Origin: Phreatobacter stygius
Lineage (GTDB): Bacteria; Pseudomonadota; Alphaproteobacteria; Rhizobiales; Phreatobacteraceae
NCBI RefSeq assembly: GCF_005144885.1
Contig: NZ_CP039690.1
Location: forward strand, 3,423,001 to 3,487,000
Reading direction: 5' to 3'
DNA: 64,000 bases
Shown here: positions 57,264 through 64,000 of the stretch, one piece after another
How positions within the stretch are numbered: the stretch's first letter is position 1
Layout: the number at the start of each line of letters is the position of its first letter
Notes under the pieces: model-generated
Told to the model about the DNA's origin: nothing
Database searches by the model: none
The model's input: the letters and a program-made list of their open reading frames with translations, nothing else
Made by a program: the position numbers and the translations under genes

Positions 57264-57629
57264 CTATTCGCCGGCTTCGGAATTCGCTTGGCTCGACACG
57301 AACGCCTTCAGGGCGGTCGCGATGTCATCCGGGCTAGGTTCCCAGCCGAGTTTCCCGGCGAGAGCGCGATGGGCCGCGGCGCGAAGCTTTCCGTCCTTGG
57401 TGAAATCGCCGACTGCGAAACCGGCAACGTGGTCGAGGATCACGGCGACACGACCGGCCTCATCTGCCGGCGCCTCGATCTTGGTCGGATCGCCGAGCAC
57501 GCCGATGGCGCGCAGCCCCTCGGCCTCTTCCTCGGACAGAGCGACGGCATTGGCTTTCGCATCGTCGGGCGAATAGAGCTTGCCGTCGTGGCGCAGCGGC
57601 GAGAGCACGGGATAGGTGAGCTTGGTCAT
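57264..57629 (-). CDS. Small phage protein behind the major capsid gene
   Basis: 121 residues, unrecognised. MTKLTYPVLSPLRHDGKLYSPDDAKANAVALSEEEAEGLRAIGVLG resembles short phage proteins that accompany Mu-like capsids (position of Mu gp35). The second half is helical with a possible domain end AFVSSQANSEAGE. It starts 8 bp behind the capsid stop. A hairpin (GCCGGC/GCCGGC, 57246-57262) lies just behind its stop. Confidence 0.72.
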   Translation of the reverse strand: MTKLTYPVLSPLRHDGKLYSPDDAKANAVALSEEEAEGLRAIGVLGDPTKIEAPADEAGRVAVILDHVAGFAVGDFTKDGKLRAAAHRALAGKLGWEPSPDDIATALKAFVSSQANSEAGE

Positions 57630-57637
57630 GACCGGCC

Positions 57638-58579
57638 TCAGCCCACTGCCGTCTGGATGAGATAGCCGGCATCGGCGCCGACCAGATAGGGCCGGCGTTC
57701 GACCGTGGTCGGGTACTTCCACGACTTGATATCGCGGTCGTACCAGGGCGCCTCGACCATGGGATAGCCGCGCAGCCGATAGGTGTAGGCGAAGGCCGGC
57801 ACCATCCAGTTCGCGCCCTTCGGCACATAGGCCAGGATCGCGTCATTGCCCCAGATGTCGGTGGCGGCGGCGTTGTCGGCCGTGCCGTCCGGCAGGTAGA
57901 CGGCCTTGCCGACGATCACCTCTTCGATGTTGAAATAGCGGGCGAGCATCGCCTCGGTGATGCTGTCGGCGCTCGTATACTTGAACTGCTCCTTGATCTT
58001 CGGATGGTTCGACAGCGCGTTGAACACGGGCGCGCCGAGGGTGAGCTTGTTCGGATAGCGCCCGACCTGGCGGCGCACGGCCTCCTTGCCGGCATCGATC
58101 ACGGCTTTCGGGTCGGAGGCCGGATCGGTCCAGCGGTCGGCGCCGGCGAGGGCGAGCTTGTTCGACGCGGCATAGGACGCGGCGCTGCGCACCATGTTCG
58201 CCGTATCGATCTCGTTGCCGAGGTCGAGGCTGTCGAGCACCATGGTGATAGCCTGCTGGCCCATGTCGATGCCGGGCACACGCGCCGCTTCTTCCTGGCT
58301 CTCGACCGGCACCAGGCCCTGAAGGGCGTCCTGCGCCAGCGCGATCGGATCGGAGGCATAGCCGTACTGCACGGTCAGGATCGGCGCACCCGGCGCCCGG
58401 CGGGTGTTGAGCTTGCGGAAGCCTTCCTTGCCGAACTTCAGCAAGCGGATGTTGCGTGCGGGAACGTCGACGTTCGGCGCGACGCGATGCGCGATGAACT
58501 CCTGGTTGGAGTAGCCGCGGGCGTAATTCGTGAGGACGACGTCGACGATGCCAGCCTGTTGGGTAGTCATGCCGCGCAT
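57638..58579 (-). CDS. Major capsid protein
   Basis: 313 residues. The HK97-like fold is suggested by the N-arm (TQQAGIVDVVLTNYARGYSNQEFIAHRVAPNVDVPARN), the spine helix region (DTANMVRSAASYAASNKLALAG) and KLTLGAPVFNALSNHPKIKEQFKYTSA. Position between decoration and connector genes equals Mu T. The ATG at 58579 has AAAGG upstream. The sequence differs from Mu gpT and is closer to the capsid type found in alphaproteobacterial Mu-like phages. Confidence 0.87.
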   Translation of the reverse strand: MRGMTTQQAGIVDVVLTNYARGYSNQEFIAHRVAPNVDVPARNIRLLKFGKEGFRKLNTRRAPGAPILTVQYGYASDPIALAQDALQGLVPVESQEEAARVPGIDMGQQAITMVLDSLDLGNEIDTANMVRSAASYAASNKLALAGADRWTDPASDPKAVIDAGKEAVRRQVGRYPNKLTLGAPVFNALSNHPKIKEQFKYTSADSITEAMLARYFNIEEVIVGKAVYLPDGTADNAAATDIWGNDAILAYVPKGANWMVPAFAYTYRLRGYPMVEAPWYDRDIKSWKYPTTVERRPYLVGADAGYLIQTAVG

Positions 58580-58590
58580 GGGAGGGCCTT

Positions 58591-58932
58591 TCAGCGGATG
58601 AGGATGAAGAGCGTCTGGCCGGCGGCCGTGACGGCATTGAGGGCGCGGCCGACACGGTTCGGGGCGACCGCGCCCGCGGCGGTCGGATCGGTGACGGCGC
58701 GGCCCTGGGCGTCGGGCGTGACACCGTCGCCGAGCGCCACCGCCGCGCCGCTCTCGACGGCGGCCACGCCGAGCACATGAGCGGCGGTCGGCTGGCCGGC
58801 CGCGAAATCGGTCATGGCGACGCCGAGGACGGGATCGGCCGCGCCAGCCTGGGCGCCAGCGAAATTGACGAAGCGGCGCTGAACACCGCTACCGGTGGCG
58901 GTGAAGGTGTGGGTGAAGGTCTGGGTGTGCAT
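58591..58932 (-). CDS. Head decoration-type protein (DUF2190-like)
   Basis: 113 residues. Pattern: VQRRFVNFAGAQAGAADPVLGVAMTDFAAGQPTAAHVLGVAAVESGAAVALGDGVTPDAQGRAV, ending ALNAVTAAGQTLFILIR. Alternating V/A/G strands of this type occur in capsid-cement proteins (DUF2190). It lies between the scaffold and capsid genes. Confidence 0.75.
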   Translation of the reverse strand: MHTQTFTHTFTATGSGVQRRFVNFAGAQAGAADPVLGVAMTDFAAGQPTAAHVLGVAAVESGAAVALGDGVTPDAQGRAVTDPTAAGAVAPNRVGRALNAVTAAGQTLFILIR

Positions 58933-58939
58933 GGCGTCC

Positions 58940-59410
58940 TCAGCCCTGGACCGCCGCAATGGCGGCCATGTAGTCGGTGGTGGGATGGGCGGCCTGATAG
59001 GCGACCGCCTTGGCATGCAGCTCCGCCGAGGCCGGGTCGGCCGACATGCCGGACGGCAGCGCGAAGTCGACCGCCGCGCCCGGCTGGCGGCCGAGAGCGA
59101 CAGCGCCGAAACTCACGACCTGCGGCTGCGCGGCCAGGATGTCCTTGACCAGGTCGAGCGCGCCCGAGGTCTTGGTGGCAGAACCCTCGGCGAAGCTCAC
59201 CTCGATCACCGCTCCGCCGACCGGGGCGAGGCCGTCGAGCAAGCCCACGACCTTGTCCTTCAGGACCGGAAGAAGCTTGCCGTCGCCGATCAGGCCCTCG
59301 GCGAAGGCGACATGGTCCTTGTGGTTCGCATCGCGCTCGCGCTTGTCGAGGTCGGCCTGGCGGCGCGCCAGGTCGTCCGCCGAGTTGCCGGCGGGGGTCT
59401 TCACGGTCAT
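58940..59410 (-). CDS. Nested head scaffold protein (Mu Z-like), in-frame within the protease gene
   Basis: An in-frame ATG at 59410 (MTVKTPAGNSADDLARRQADLDKRERD) has GGAG six bases upstream. The 156-residue product, coiled at the N-terminus, equals the C-terminal half of the protease protein. In Mu, gene Z is nested in gene I in this way and encodes the scaffold. The internal ribosome binding site is visible; production is inferred. Confidence 0.65.
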   Translation of the reverse strand: MTVKTPAGNSADDLARRQADLDKRERDANHKDHVAFAEGLIGDGKLLPVLKDKVVGLLDGLAPVGGAVIEVSFAEGSATKTSGALDLVKDILAAQPQVVSFGAVALGRQPGAAVDFALPSGMSADPASAELHAKAVAYQAAHPTTDYMAAIAAVQG

Positions 59411-60058
59411 GGAGGGCTCCGGGGCGGGAGGGGCTGAATAGGCAGGGATGGTGCGCGGCGGATCGCGGTCGGCCGCATCGTCGATCCAGCCGATGGTCCA
59501 GCCCGGTACGGCCTTGTCGGCGGCTTCCGAGCCGAACTTCTCGATCAGGAATTCGCGCAAGGAACGGAACAGGCCGGCGACATCCTTGAGCACCGAAGCA
59601 TCGGCGAATTCGAAGGTGACGGCTCGGTCATCCGCTGAGAACTGGACGGGCTTCAGGCCCGGCACGGCGGGCGCGGCGGCGCCGAGAAAGCCGATATGCT
59701 TAGGGTACCAGGCGCCGGGCTTCGGGTTGCCGGGGTGGTCCGGCGGGAAGAGTGAGAAGGAGACCTTCTTGTACCGGCCGGCCCCGACTGCCTCGGCGAA
59801 GGCGGGCTCGACCTCGCCGAGATCGGCGAGCAGACGCTCGTTCGCGTCGTCGTAGCGCAAACCGGTCGCCCAGCCATAGGCCGGCGCGTCGGTGGTCGGA
59901 TGGCCGACGACGGCCGGGATCGGCGCGGCCGCGGCGTCATAGACGGAGGCGAGCGCACGGAGATCGTCAGCCGAGAATGTGACGGCCACGCCGGACATCG
60001 GGGTAAATGTCCCCGGCCGGAAAACCTCGATTGTCCTGGTGGTGGAGGCCTTCGCCAT
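58940..60058 (-). CDS. Head maturation protease with C-terminal scaffold (Mu gpI-like)
   Basis: 372 residues. The N-terminal domain reads IEVFRPGTFTPMSGVAVTFSADDLRALASVYDA, PAVVGHPTTDAPAYGWATGLRYDDANERLLADL and YKKVSFSLFPPDHPGNPKPGAWYPKHIGFLGAA, the Mu gp32/I protease region with conserved His (GHPTTD, PKHIGFL) and Ser (SFSLF). A linker rich in Pro (about 205-225) leads to the scaffold half. It processes the prohead and then itself. A palindromic candidate operator lies 63-78 bp upstream. Confidence 0.87.
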   Translation of the reverse strand: MAKASTTRTIEVFRPGTFTPMSGVAVTFSADDLRALASVYDAAAAPIPAVVGHPTTDAPAYGWATGLRYDDANERLLADLGEVEPAFAEAVGAGRYKKVSFSLFPPDHPGNPKPGAWYPKHIGFLGAAAPAVPGLKPVQFSADDRAVTFEFADASVLKDVAGLFRSLREFLIEKFGSEAADKAVPGWTIGWIDDAADRDPPRTIPAYSAPPAPEPSMTVKTPAGNSADDLARRQADLDKRERDANHKDHVAFAEGLIGDGKLLPVLKDKVVGLLDGLAPVGGAVIEVSFAEGSATKTSGALDLVKDILAAQPQVVSFGAVALGRQPGAAVDFALPSGMSADPASAELHAKAVAYQAAHPTTDYMAAIAAVQG

Positions 60059-60360
60059 GCTGCCCGGTCGCTCTCGTCGGTTGAGACAAGCGACACTACG
60101 GAGGAGAAGGCAGGCGTTTGAGGTGACAGCGTCACCCCTCGGGCCGACTCGGGCGGGGGAACAACGCTGGTGATATTTGCGCTCCGACCGTCAGGTTGCG
60201 CAAGGGCCGATCGCTCGCGTTCTGCTTCCTTCGGGACGGCTCGAACGGGGCAGGCGATTGCCGGGTTTCTGACGGGTATCTAACGCCCCGTCTCCGGCGA
60301 ACGTGGCCGCCGGCAGCGGCGAGGCCCGCGAAGGCCGTCCTGAGCCTCCTGTGGCGATCG
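60059..60360. other. Gap between the protease and gpG genes
   Basis: About 300 bases with no supported gene, in the middle of an otherwise tightly packed operon. It contains a GGTGAC dyad at 60122. The same place in Mu carries the late promoter PI, so a late promoter is plausible here. Confidence 0.4.
60122..60136. promoter_or_regulatory. Phage palindrome, copy 2 (upstream of the protease gene)
   Basis: GGTGAC-AGC-GTCACC, preceded by TTGA and followed by CC-CTC, nearly the same as the dyad at 47705. In Mu, the activator C binds a dyad upstream of gene I (promoter PI). The location match is suggestive; the sequence is not the Mu C site. Confidence 0.45.
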
Positions 60361-60852
60361 TCATTTGTCCAGGGCGAGCCACTCGGTAATCGTGTCGCGT
60401 GCCGCCCGCTCGTCCTCCGGACCGAAGCCGACTATCGGTCGAGCCGGAATGACCGCCTTCTTCAGAAAGACGAAACCGCCCTTGCTCGGGATGGCGAGGA
60501 TCGGCGCCTTCTTCGGCACGATCGTCGCGCCGAACTGATGCACGGCGGCGTCGATCGTGTTGAGCCCGACATGCAGAGTCGAGCCGCTCACCTGATAGGC
60601 GCTGGAATTCATCAGTCGACCGGAGCGATTGAGCACGGGCCCAGAAGATCCGCGAAGCTCGACAGTTAACGGACTGAGCGGTGCCCATTTCTTGCCCTGC
60701 GGATCAGTGCCGGTCATGAAGCGGCGCCGCTGAACCTTGACGAGCGTTTCGCCGATGTTCTTGAGCGCTCCCGGCAGGTTGGACGTGCGGCCGGCAAGGT
60801 CGGCCAGCATCGCGTCGGCCGTGGCCGAGTTGATCGAGATCGTAATGGCCAT
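60361..60852 (-). CDS. Phage virion morphogenesis protein (Mu gpG-like)
   Basis: 163 residues. LPGALKNIGETLVKVQRRRFMTGTDPQGKKWAPLSPLT, LNRSGRLMNSSAYQVSGSTLHVGLNTIDAAVHQFGATI and PARPIVGFGPEDERAARDTITEWL form the gpG/virion morphogenesis pattern (pfam05069), a head-tail joining factor. It is divided from gp30 by a 115-bp gap that carries signals on the opposite strand. Confidence 0.9.
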   Translation of the reverse strand: MAITISINSATADAMLADLAGRTSNLPGALKNIGETLVKVQRRRFMTGTDPQGKKWAPLSPLTVELRGSSGPVLNRSGRLMNSSAYQVSGSTLHVGLNTIDAAVHQFGATIVPKKAPILAIPSKGGFVFLKKAVIPARPIVGFGPEDERAARDTITEWLALDK

Positions 60853-60880
60853 TCAAACCGCCGCTACCGAGTGCTATATT
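60852..60880 (+). promoter_or_regulatory. Putative sigma-70 promoter opposing the phage late operon
   Basis: TTCAAA-N17-TATATT: four of six and five of six matches to the consensus hexamers with the optimal 17-bp spacer, directed rightward. It starts at the first base of gpG, in the gap to gp30. Confidence 0.45.
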
Positions 60881-60886
60881 GACGCT

Positions 60887-60968
60887 TCAGGTTTCGTGCG
60901 CCGAGGCTCGCCCGCCCTCGTAGGCGCTCGTTACCAGCTCTCCCCGGGGCGTTCGGGGGGAGCTTTTT
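60887..60968 (+). ncRNA. Candidate phage small RNA opposite the head operon
   Basis: About 80 bases between a predicted promoter (-10 at 60875-60880) and an intrinsic terminator. The transcript can fold into a first stem (GCGCC/GGCGC and GAGG/CCTC, 60898-60927) and the terminator stem. No start codon with a ribosome binding site is present. Only the last base or so overlaps the gp30 stop codon, so it is a small RNA in an intergenic gap, not a long antisense RNA. The transcript is inferred. Confidence 0.4.
60936..60968 (+). terminator. Rho-independent terminator pointing against the late operon
   Basis: Ten-bp arms AGCTCTCCCC / GGGGGGAGCT (one G-T pair), 9-base loop, then TTTTTC on the plus strand. 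On the minus strand the stem is followed by GGTAACG and so would not terminate the late operon efficiently. Confidence 0.75.
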
Positions 60969-62245
60969 CATTCCGCATCCGGCCGGCGCCAGAGCAGCGC
61001 GCCACGTCGCTGCCCTTCGAGGTAGCGGGCGCTGTCCGCCGGAAAGGCCGTGGTGCCATGCCAGCCCTCACCGGACCATTCGAACACGGCGAAGCCGTTG
61101 GTCTGAGCGTCCCGGCGCAAATAGGACCGGACGAGGCGGGCGACGCCGTCGCGGGCTCTCGCCCATGCCACCCAGATCTCATCGGGATCGCGAACCGCCT
61201 CGGCCAGGCGCAGGACGTCGACCTCCCGGCCGCGCTTCATGACCTTCCAGTCGCCGCCCGACGATCTGAACAAGTCGTCTGATATCGGCACCACATGGCC
61301 CGCCGCGTCGCGATGGAGCGCCGGCCGACCGCGCGCCGCCCCAAACGCGCCCAGGAACGCGTCCACGTAAGCCTCAGGCGCCTGTCCGGCCGGCAGGGTC
61401 GGCGCGGTGAAGGGCCGGGCCGCCGGCATCGCGGGGGCGGCAGGGACAACGGCCGATCGCGGCGCGGACGGAGCGAGCGGCGCCAGAGGTTGCTGGAGCT
61501 GGGGCGGCACCAGGCCGCGCGCCCAACTTTGACCTGGTGCATGATCCCAACCGAAATCAATGCCGTTTGGCACTTGCACGGTGGCGCCGGTGCGCGGGTC
61601 CGTAACGGGCCGGGTGACGATCGGCGGCGCTTCGCCGGGCTCGATGCCTTCGGCGCGCAGCTCGCCGCGCGACATGGGCTCGACACCACACGAGCAGTTC
61701 CAGCCGTTGGGCGGATAGTGGGTGTTCCACCAGGGATCGTCATGGGCGAGACAGACGCCGTTCCAGTTCACATGCTCCGGCCGCGCTCGCCGCGGGGTGC
61801 GCGTCCAGCCATGCCGGTAGCTCCAGTACGGCCGGAGGCGGACCACATCCGGGTCCTTCATCTGGGCGTAGCGTCCGGCGGCATACGCCGTGCGCAGGTT
61901 CGTCTCGTAGATCACACGGGCGCGCCAGGCGCGGCCGGCCTCGGTGCCTTCGCCGGTCCAACCGGTCCAGCCATGACGCCGGACGATCTCCTCGAACCGT
62001 CTGTTGAACTCGGCCAGGCGCTCGCCCTTGGCGTTGGCATCGTCAACGGCGCGGCGGAAGTCCTCGATCAGGCCGGCGGCGTTCGCCCCCGCCACGACGA
62101 ATGAGCGATCATGGGCGCGGCCCTCGATGTCGCGCCAGGTGCGCGAAGGCATGTTCACTTTCTGACGGAGGTAGTCGATCGCCTCCTGGAACGGCACCTG
62201 GAAAGGCGGGTCGGCGAACTCCGCCGGTTTCGGCAAAACGCTCAT
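60968..62245 (-). CDS. Mu gp30/F-like minor head protein with putative C-terminal nuclease domain
   Basis: 425 residues. The head-morphogenesis domain (about 25-200) contains YLRQKVNMPSRTWRDIEGRAHDRSFVVAG, RARVIYETNLRTAYAAGRYAQM and NWNGVCLAHDDPWWNTHYPPNGWNCSCGVEPMS, typical of SPP1 gp7/Mu gp30. A Pro/Ala linker follows (about 265-310). The last 110 residues (LHRDAAGHVVPISDDLFRSSGGDWKVMKRGR to the end) resemble the PBECR toxin-nuclease tails of some phage head proteins. The ATG at 62245 is three bases behind the gp29 stop. Confidence 0.87.
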   Translation of the reverse strand: MSVLPKPAEFADPPFQVPFQEAIDYLRQKVNMPSRTWRDIEGRAHDRSFVVAGANAAGLIEDFRRAVDDANAKGERLAEFNRRFEEIVRRHGWTGWTGEGTEAGRAWRARVIYETNLRTAYAAGRYAQMKDPDVVRLRPYWSYRHGWTRTPRRARPEHVNWNGVCLAHDDPWWNTHYPPNGWNCSCGVEPMSRGELRAEGIEPGEAPPIVTRPVTDPRTGATVQVPNGIDFGWDHAPGQSWARGLVPPQLQQPLAPLAPSAPRSAVVPAAPAMPAARPFTAPTLPAGQAPEAYVDAFLGAFGAARGRPALHRDAAGHVVPISDDLFRSSGGDWKVMKRGREVDVLRLAEAVRDPDEIWVAWARARDGVARLVRSYLRRDAQTNGFAVFEWSGEGWHGTTAFPADSARYLEGQRRGALLWRRPDAE

Positions 62246-62247
62246 GG

Positions 62248-63888
62248 TCAACGCTTCCGCTTGCGAGCCGCGATTTCGTCCTGGACGTCGGATCTCCCGG
62301 TCAGCTCGCCGAGCGCGAAGGCCGGGGCGAGGACGCGGCCAAGCGGATCGACGGTGATGTTGGCGAAGGCGCCGAGCAACCGATCGCCCGCCTGCTCCAG
62401 CGTCTCGCCGGCCGCGTCCGCCGCTTCCAACTCGCGTCGGATGTGCTCGATCATGGCGTCGATCGCCGGCCCGGCATGTCCGCTCAGCTGCTCGGCGAGG
62501 TCGCGCAGTCCGTGGTCGTGGAAGTCGTTGCCGGCAAAGGCAATCTGCCGTACCGCCTCCGCCTCGCGTCCGTTGGCCGGGATCCGGAGTTGGCCGGAGC
62601 GCGCGGCGGCAACCAGATTCTGACGCGCGGCAGCGAGATGGGGTGCGAGCTGGCGCAAGACCTCGATTGGCACTTGCGGCATCAGGTCGATGCCGGCAAG
62701 CGCCGCAGCGGTTTCGGCGAAGTGCTCCGCCGGCACCTTGGCCGCGAGATCGAACAGGAGGTCCAGCTCAGCCTTGGCGTTCTCGGCGCGCTTCTTCCTC
62801 AAGTCCTCATGCGCACTCTCGTTCTTGGCCCGGATCCGGCGCACCGCGGGGATGCGGGCGCCTGGCTCATTGAACTCGACCAGCCAGCGGATCAGCGTGC
62901 GCGACAGCGTGTCGGTCAGGAGATCGGCATCCGCGTCGACGATCCGCTCCTCACCCTCCTGGTGTGTCTCGGCCGCCGCGCGCGAGCCCTGGCCCTCCAC
63001 ATGCGTCGCCAGCGACGATCCGAACACCGCCAGCGACATCTGGGTGTCCCAGTAGCGGCACCAGTCGGCATAGCTGACCTGGCCGGCGCGGGTCGCCTCC
63101 ATGAACGACACGTCGGTGCCGATCGGCACGACGATCGCGCCGGCCTGGACCATGCCTTCCAAGGTCGACAGCAGCTTGTCCTGGTCGGACGGCAAGGTGC
63201 CGAGCGGGTATTTGCCGATCGGGATCGGGGAGGCGAACTTTTCCAGAAAGGTCAGCCAGAAGGCGATGCCCTCGCGTTTGAACAGAACCGGCCAGAACAG
63301 GCGCGTGCCCATGCCGAGCCCGTAGGGATCGTTGCCCTTCACGCCGAAGCGATGAACCATGAACTTCCGGGCCGGCAGCGCGATGCCGTCCAGCGGGCTT
63401 TCCCAAGTTCGCAAGCGCGGCTGCCAGTGCTCGTCGAAGGCGAAGCGTCGCTGATCGTGCGAGATAACCCGCTCGGGAACGATCGCGGCGCCGTCCTTCT
63501 GCCAGACGATCTCGGACACCGCGAAGCCCTTCAGGGTCGCGTCGAGGAGATCCAGGCAAATCTGGTCGAACGGCAAGGCGAGAAGCTGGGCGTTGACGAA
63601 CTCTGCGGCCCGCTGGTCCAGCGCGTCGTCGGAGGCCGGCTCCACCTCCCACTCGCGCGCGACCAGGGCGAGCTTGCGCTTCTGCAGCACTGCATAGGCA
63701 TGGGTATCCCGCTCGATCTCGTCATAGAGCGCCAATCCCTTGCCGCCGCCGCGCGCCAGCAGCGTCTCATCGAGCGGCTGCATCACCGTGTTGAAGCGCG
63801 GGATGGTGATGTCGTTGCGGGCCGAGGCGATCAGGGTGCGCTGGGCCGCGGGCAGGTTCTTCCGCTCGGACGTTTCGGTTTCGGCCAT
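62248..63888 (-). CDS. Portal protein (Mu gp29-like, DUF935)
   Basis: 546 residues. RFNTVMQPLDETLLARGGGKGLALYDEIERDTHAYAVLQKRKLALVAREWEV, LKGFAVSEIVWQKDG, FGVKGNDPYGLGMGTRLFWPVLFKREGIAFWLTFLEKFASP and FGSSLATHVEGQGSRAAAETH are hallmarks of the DUF935 portal family. Twelve copies form the DNA entry pore at one capsid vertex. The last 120 residues are a helical extension. The start is two bases from the terminase stop. Confidence 0.93.
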   Translation of the reverse strand: MAETETSERKNLPAAQRTLIASARNDITIPRFNTVMQPLDETLLARGGGKGLALYDEIERDTHAYAVLQKRKLALVAREWEVEPASDDALDQRAAEFVNAQLLALPFDQICLDLLDATLKGFAVSEIVWQKDGAAIVPERVISHDQRRFAFDEHWQPRLRTWESPLDGIALPARKFMVHRFGVKGNDPYGLGMGTRLFWPVLFKREGIAFWLTFLEKFASPIPIGKYPLGTLPSDQDKLLSTLEGMVQAGAIVVPIGTDVSFMEATRAGQVSYADWCRYWDTQMSLAVFGSSLATHVEGQGSRAAAETHQEGEERIVDADADLLTDTLSRTLIRWLVEFNEPGARIPAVRRIRAKNESAHEDLRKKRAENAKAELDLLFDLAAKVPAEHFAETAAALAGIDLMPQVPIEVLRQLAPHLAAARQNLVAAARSGQLRIPANGREAEAVRQIAFAGNDFHDHGLRDLAEQLSGHAGPAIDAMIEHIRRELEAADAAGETLEQAGDRLLGAFANITVDPLGRVLAPAFALGELTGRSDVQDEIAARKRKR

Positions 63889-63889
63889 G

Positions 63890-64000
63890 TCAGCGATATC
63901 CGTCGAATGTGCGGCCGCGATTGCCGCGGGCGATCAGGATCTGGCTGCCGCCGGTCATCGCTCCGCCGTAGGCGACCGCGCCCGACCAGAGCATTTCGAG
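63890..64000 (-). CDS. Terminase large subunit (Mu gp28-like), C-terminal 36 residues
   Basis: The frame enters from the window edge and ends at TGA two bases before the portal start. The residues include LEMLWSGAVAYGGAMTGGSQILIARGNRGRTFDGYR. Too short to identify alone, but the position directly in front of the portal gene and the GRTFDGYR ending fit the Mu-like terminase. Confidence 0.65.
   Translation of the reverse strand, partial: LEMLWSGAVAYGGAMTGGSQILIARGNRGRTFDGYR

Larger units (their letters stand above)
41840..64000 (-). mobile_element. Mu-type prophage with P2-like tail module, late-gene half (truncated by window edge)
   Basis: All genes run leftward and follow the late order of transposable phages: terminase, gp29, gp30, gpG, protease/scaffold, capsid, gp36, gp37, sheath, tube, chaperone, tape measure, baseplate, fibre, com, methyltransferase. 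The com-type gene is the last landmark before the right end in Mu, so the right boundary should lie near 41810-41840. The transposase, repressor and lysis genes are not in the window. J and the fibre are frameshifted, so the prophage may be defective. Confidence 0.88.

Overview
The window is high-GC DNA from an alphaproteobacterium, most likely of the order Hyphomicrobiales (Rhizobiales). The evidence is a CcrM-type GANTC methylase with a C-terminal RAMA-like domain, an alphaproteobacterial-type histidyl-tRNA synthetase, a plant/alphaproteobacterial-type glutamate-cysteine ligase, and dnaA, dnaN and rpsT in one neighbourhood. Genus and species cannot be fixed from sequence inspection alone.

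Positions 1-40440 are ordinary chromosome. Region 1-11 kb holds the end of a cyclic amidohydrolase, an M3 oligopeptidase, a secreted trypsin-like protease, an orphan NarL-type regulator, a DMT exporter, an outer-membrane barrel protein, a diheme cytochrome c, a LysE exporter, and a divergent response regulator/hybrid kinase pair. Region 11-25 kb holds a zinc metallopeptidase, ccrM, a DoxX protein, a likely I78 inhibitor, an orphan TAT-exported family 5 solute-binding protein, groES-groEL under a CIRCE operator, a MarR/thioesterase pair, a DMT and a TauE exporter, a DUF1127/LysR divergent pair with a structured RNA behind it, a GFA protein and gshA.

Region 25-40 kb is mostly housekeeping: hisS, a lepB copy, a TRIC-family membrane protein, grpE, a ketopantoate reductase-family gene, folD, dnaN, dnaA, a rhodanese, rpsT, leuA with a probable leucine leader peptide, a ROK kinase and tRNA-Lys(CTT). 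dnaA and dnaN are separated by an oppositely oriented gene. The AT-rich gap upstream of dnaA lacks perfect consensus DnaA boxes.

From about 41.8 kb to the window edge lies the late half of a transposable (Mu-type) prophage, all on the minus strand. Read from 64,000 downward, the head module is Mu-like: terminase end, gp29 portal, gp30 minor head protein with a putative nuclease tail, gpG, protease with nested scaffold, decoration protein, major capsid, gp36 and gp37. The tail module is P2-like: sheath FI, tube FII, an E/E+E' chaperone with a -1 slippery site, tape measure, U, X, D, V, W, J, I, fibre. It ends with a com-like zinc-finger gene overlapping a DNA methyltransferase gene, the layout of Mu com-mom. 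Two late genes (J and the fibre) carry single-base frameshifts. The transposase and repressor end of the prophage lies outside the window. Between the tRNA and the prophage is one uncharacterised, probably membrane-anchored protein.

The least expected signals are: a candidate small RNA with its own promoter and terminator on the strand opposite the phage head operon; the com-methyltransferase overlap with the start codon in a hairpin loop; the multi-hairpin RNA behind the DUF1127 gene; the leucine-rich leader in front of leuA; and a 14-bp tandem repeat that runs across the stop codon of the barrel-protein gene.
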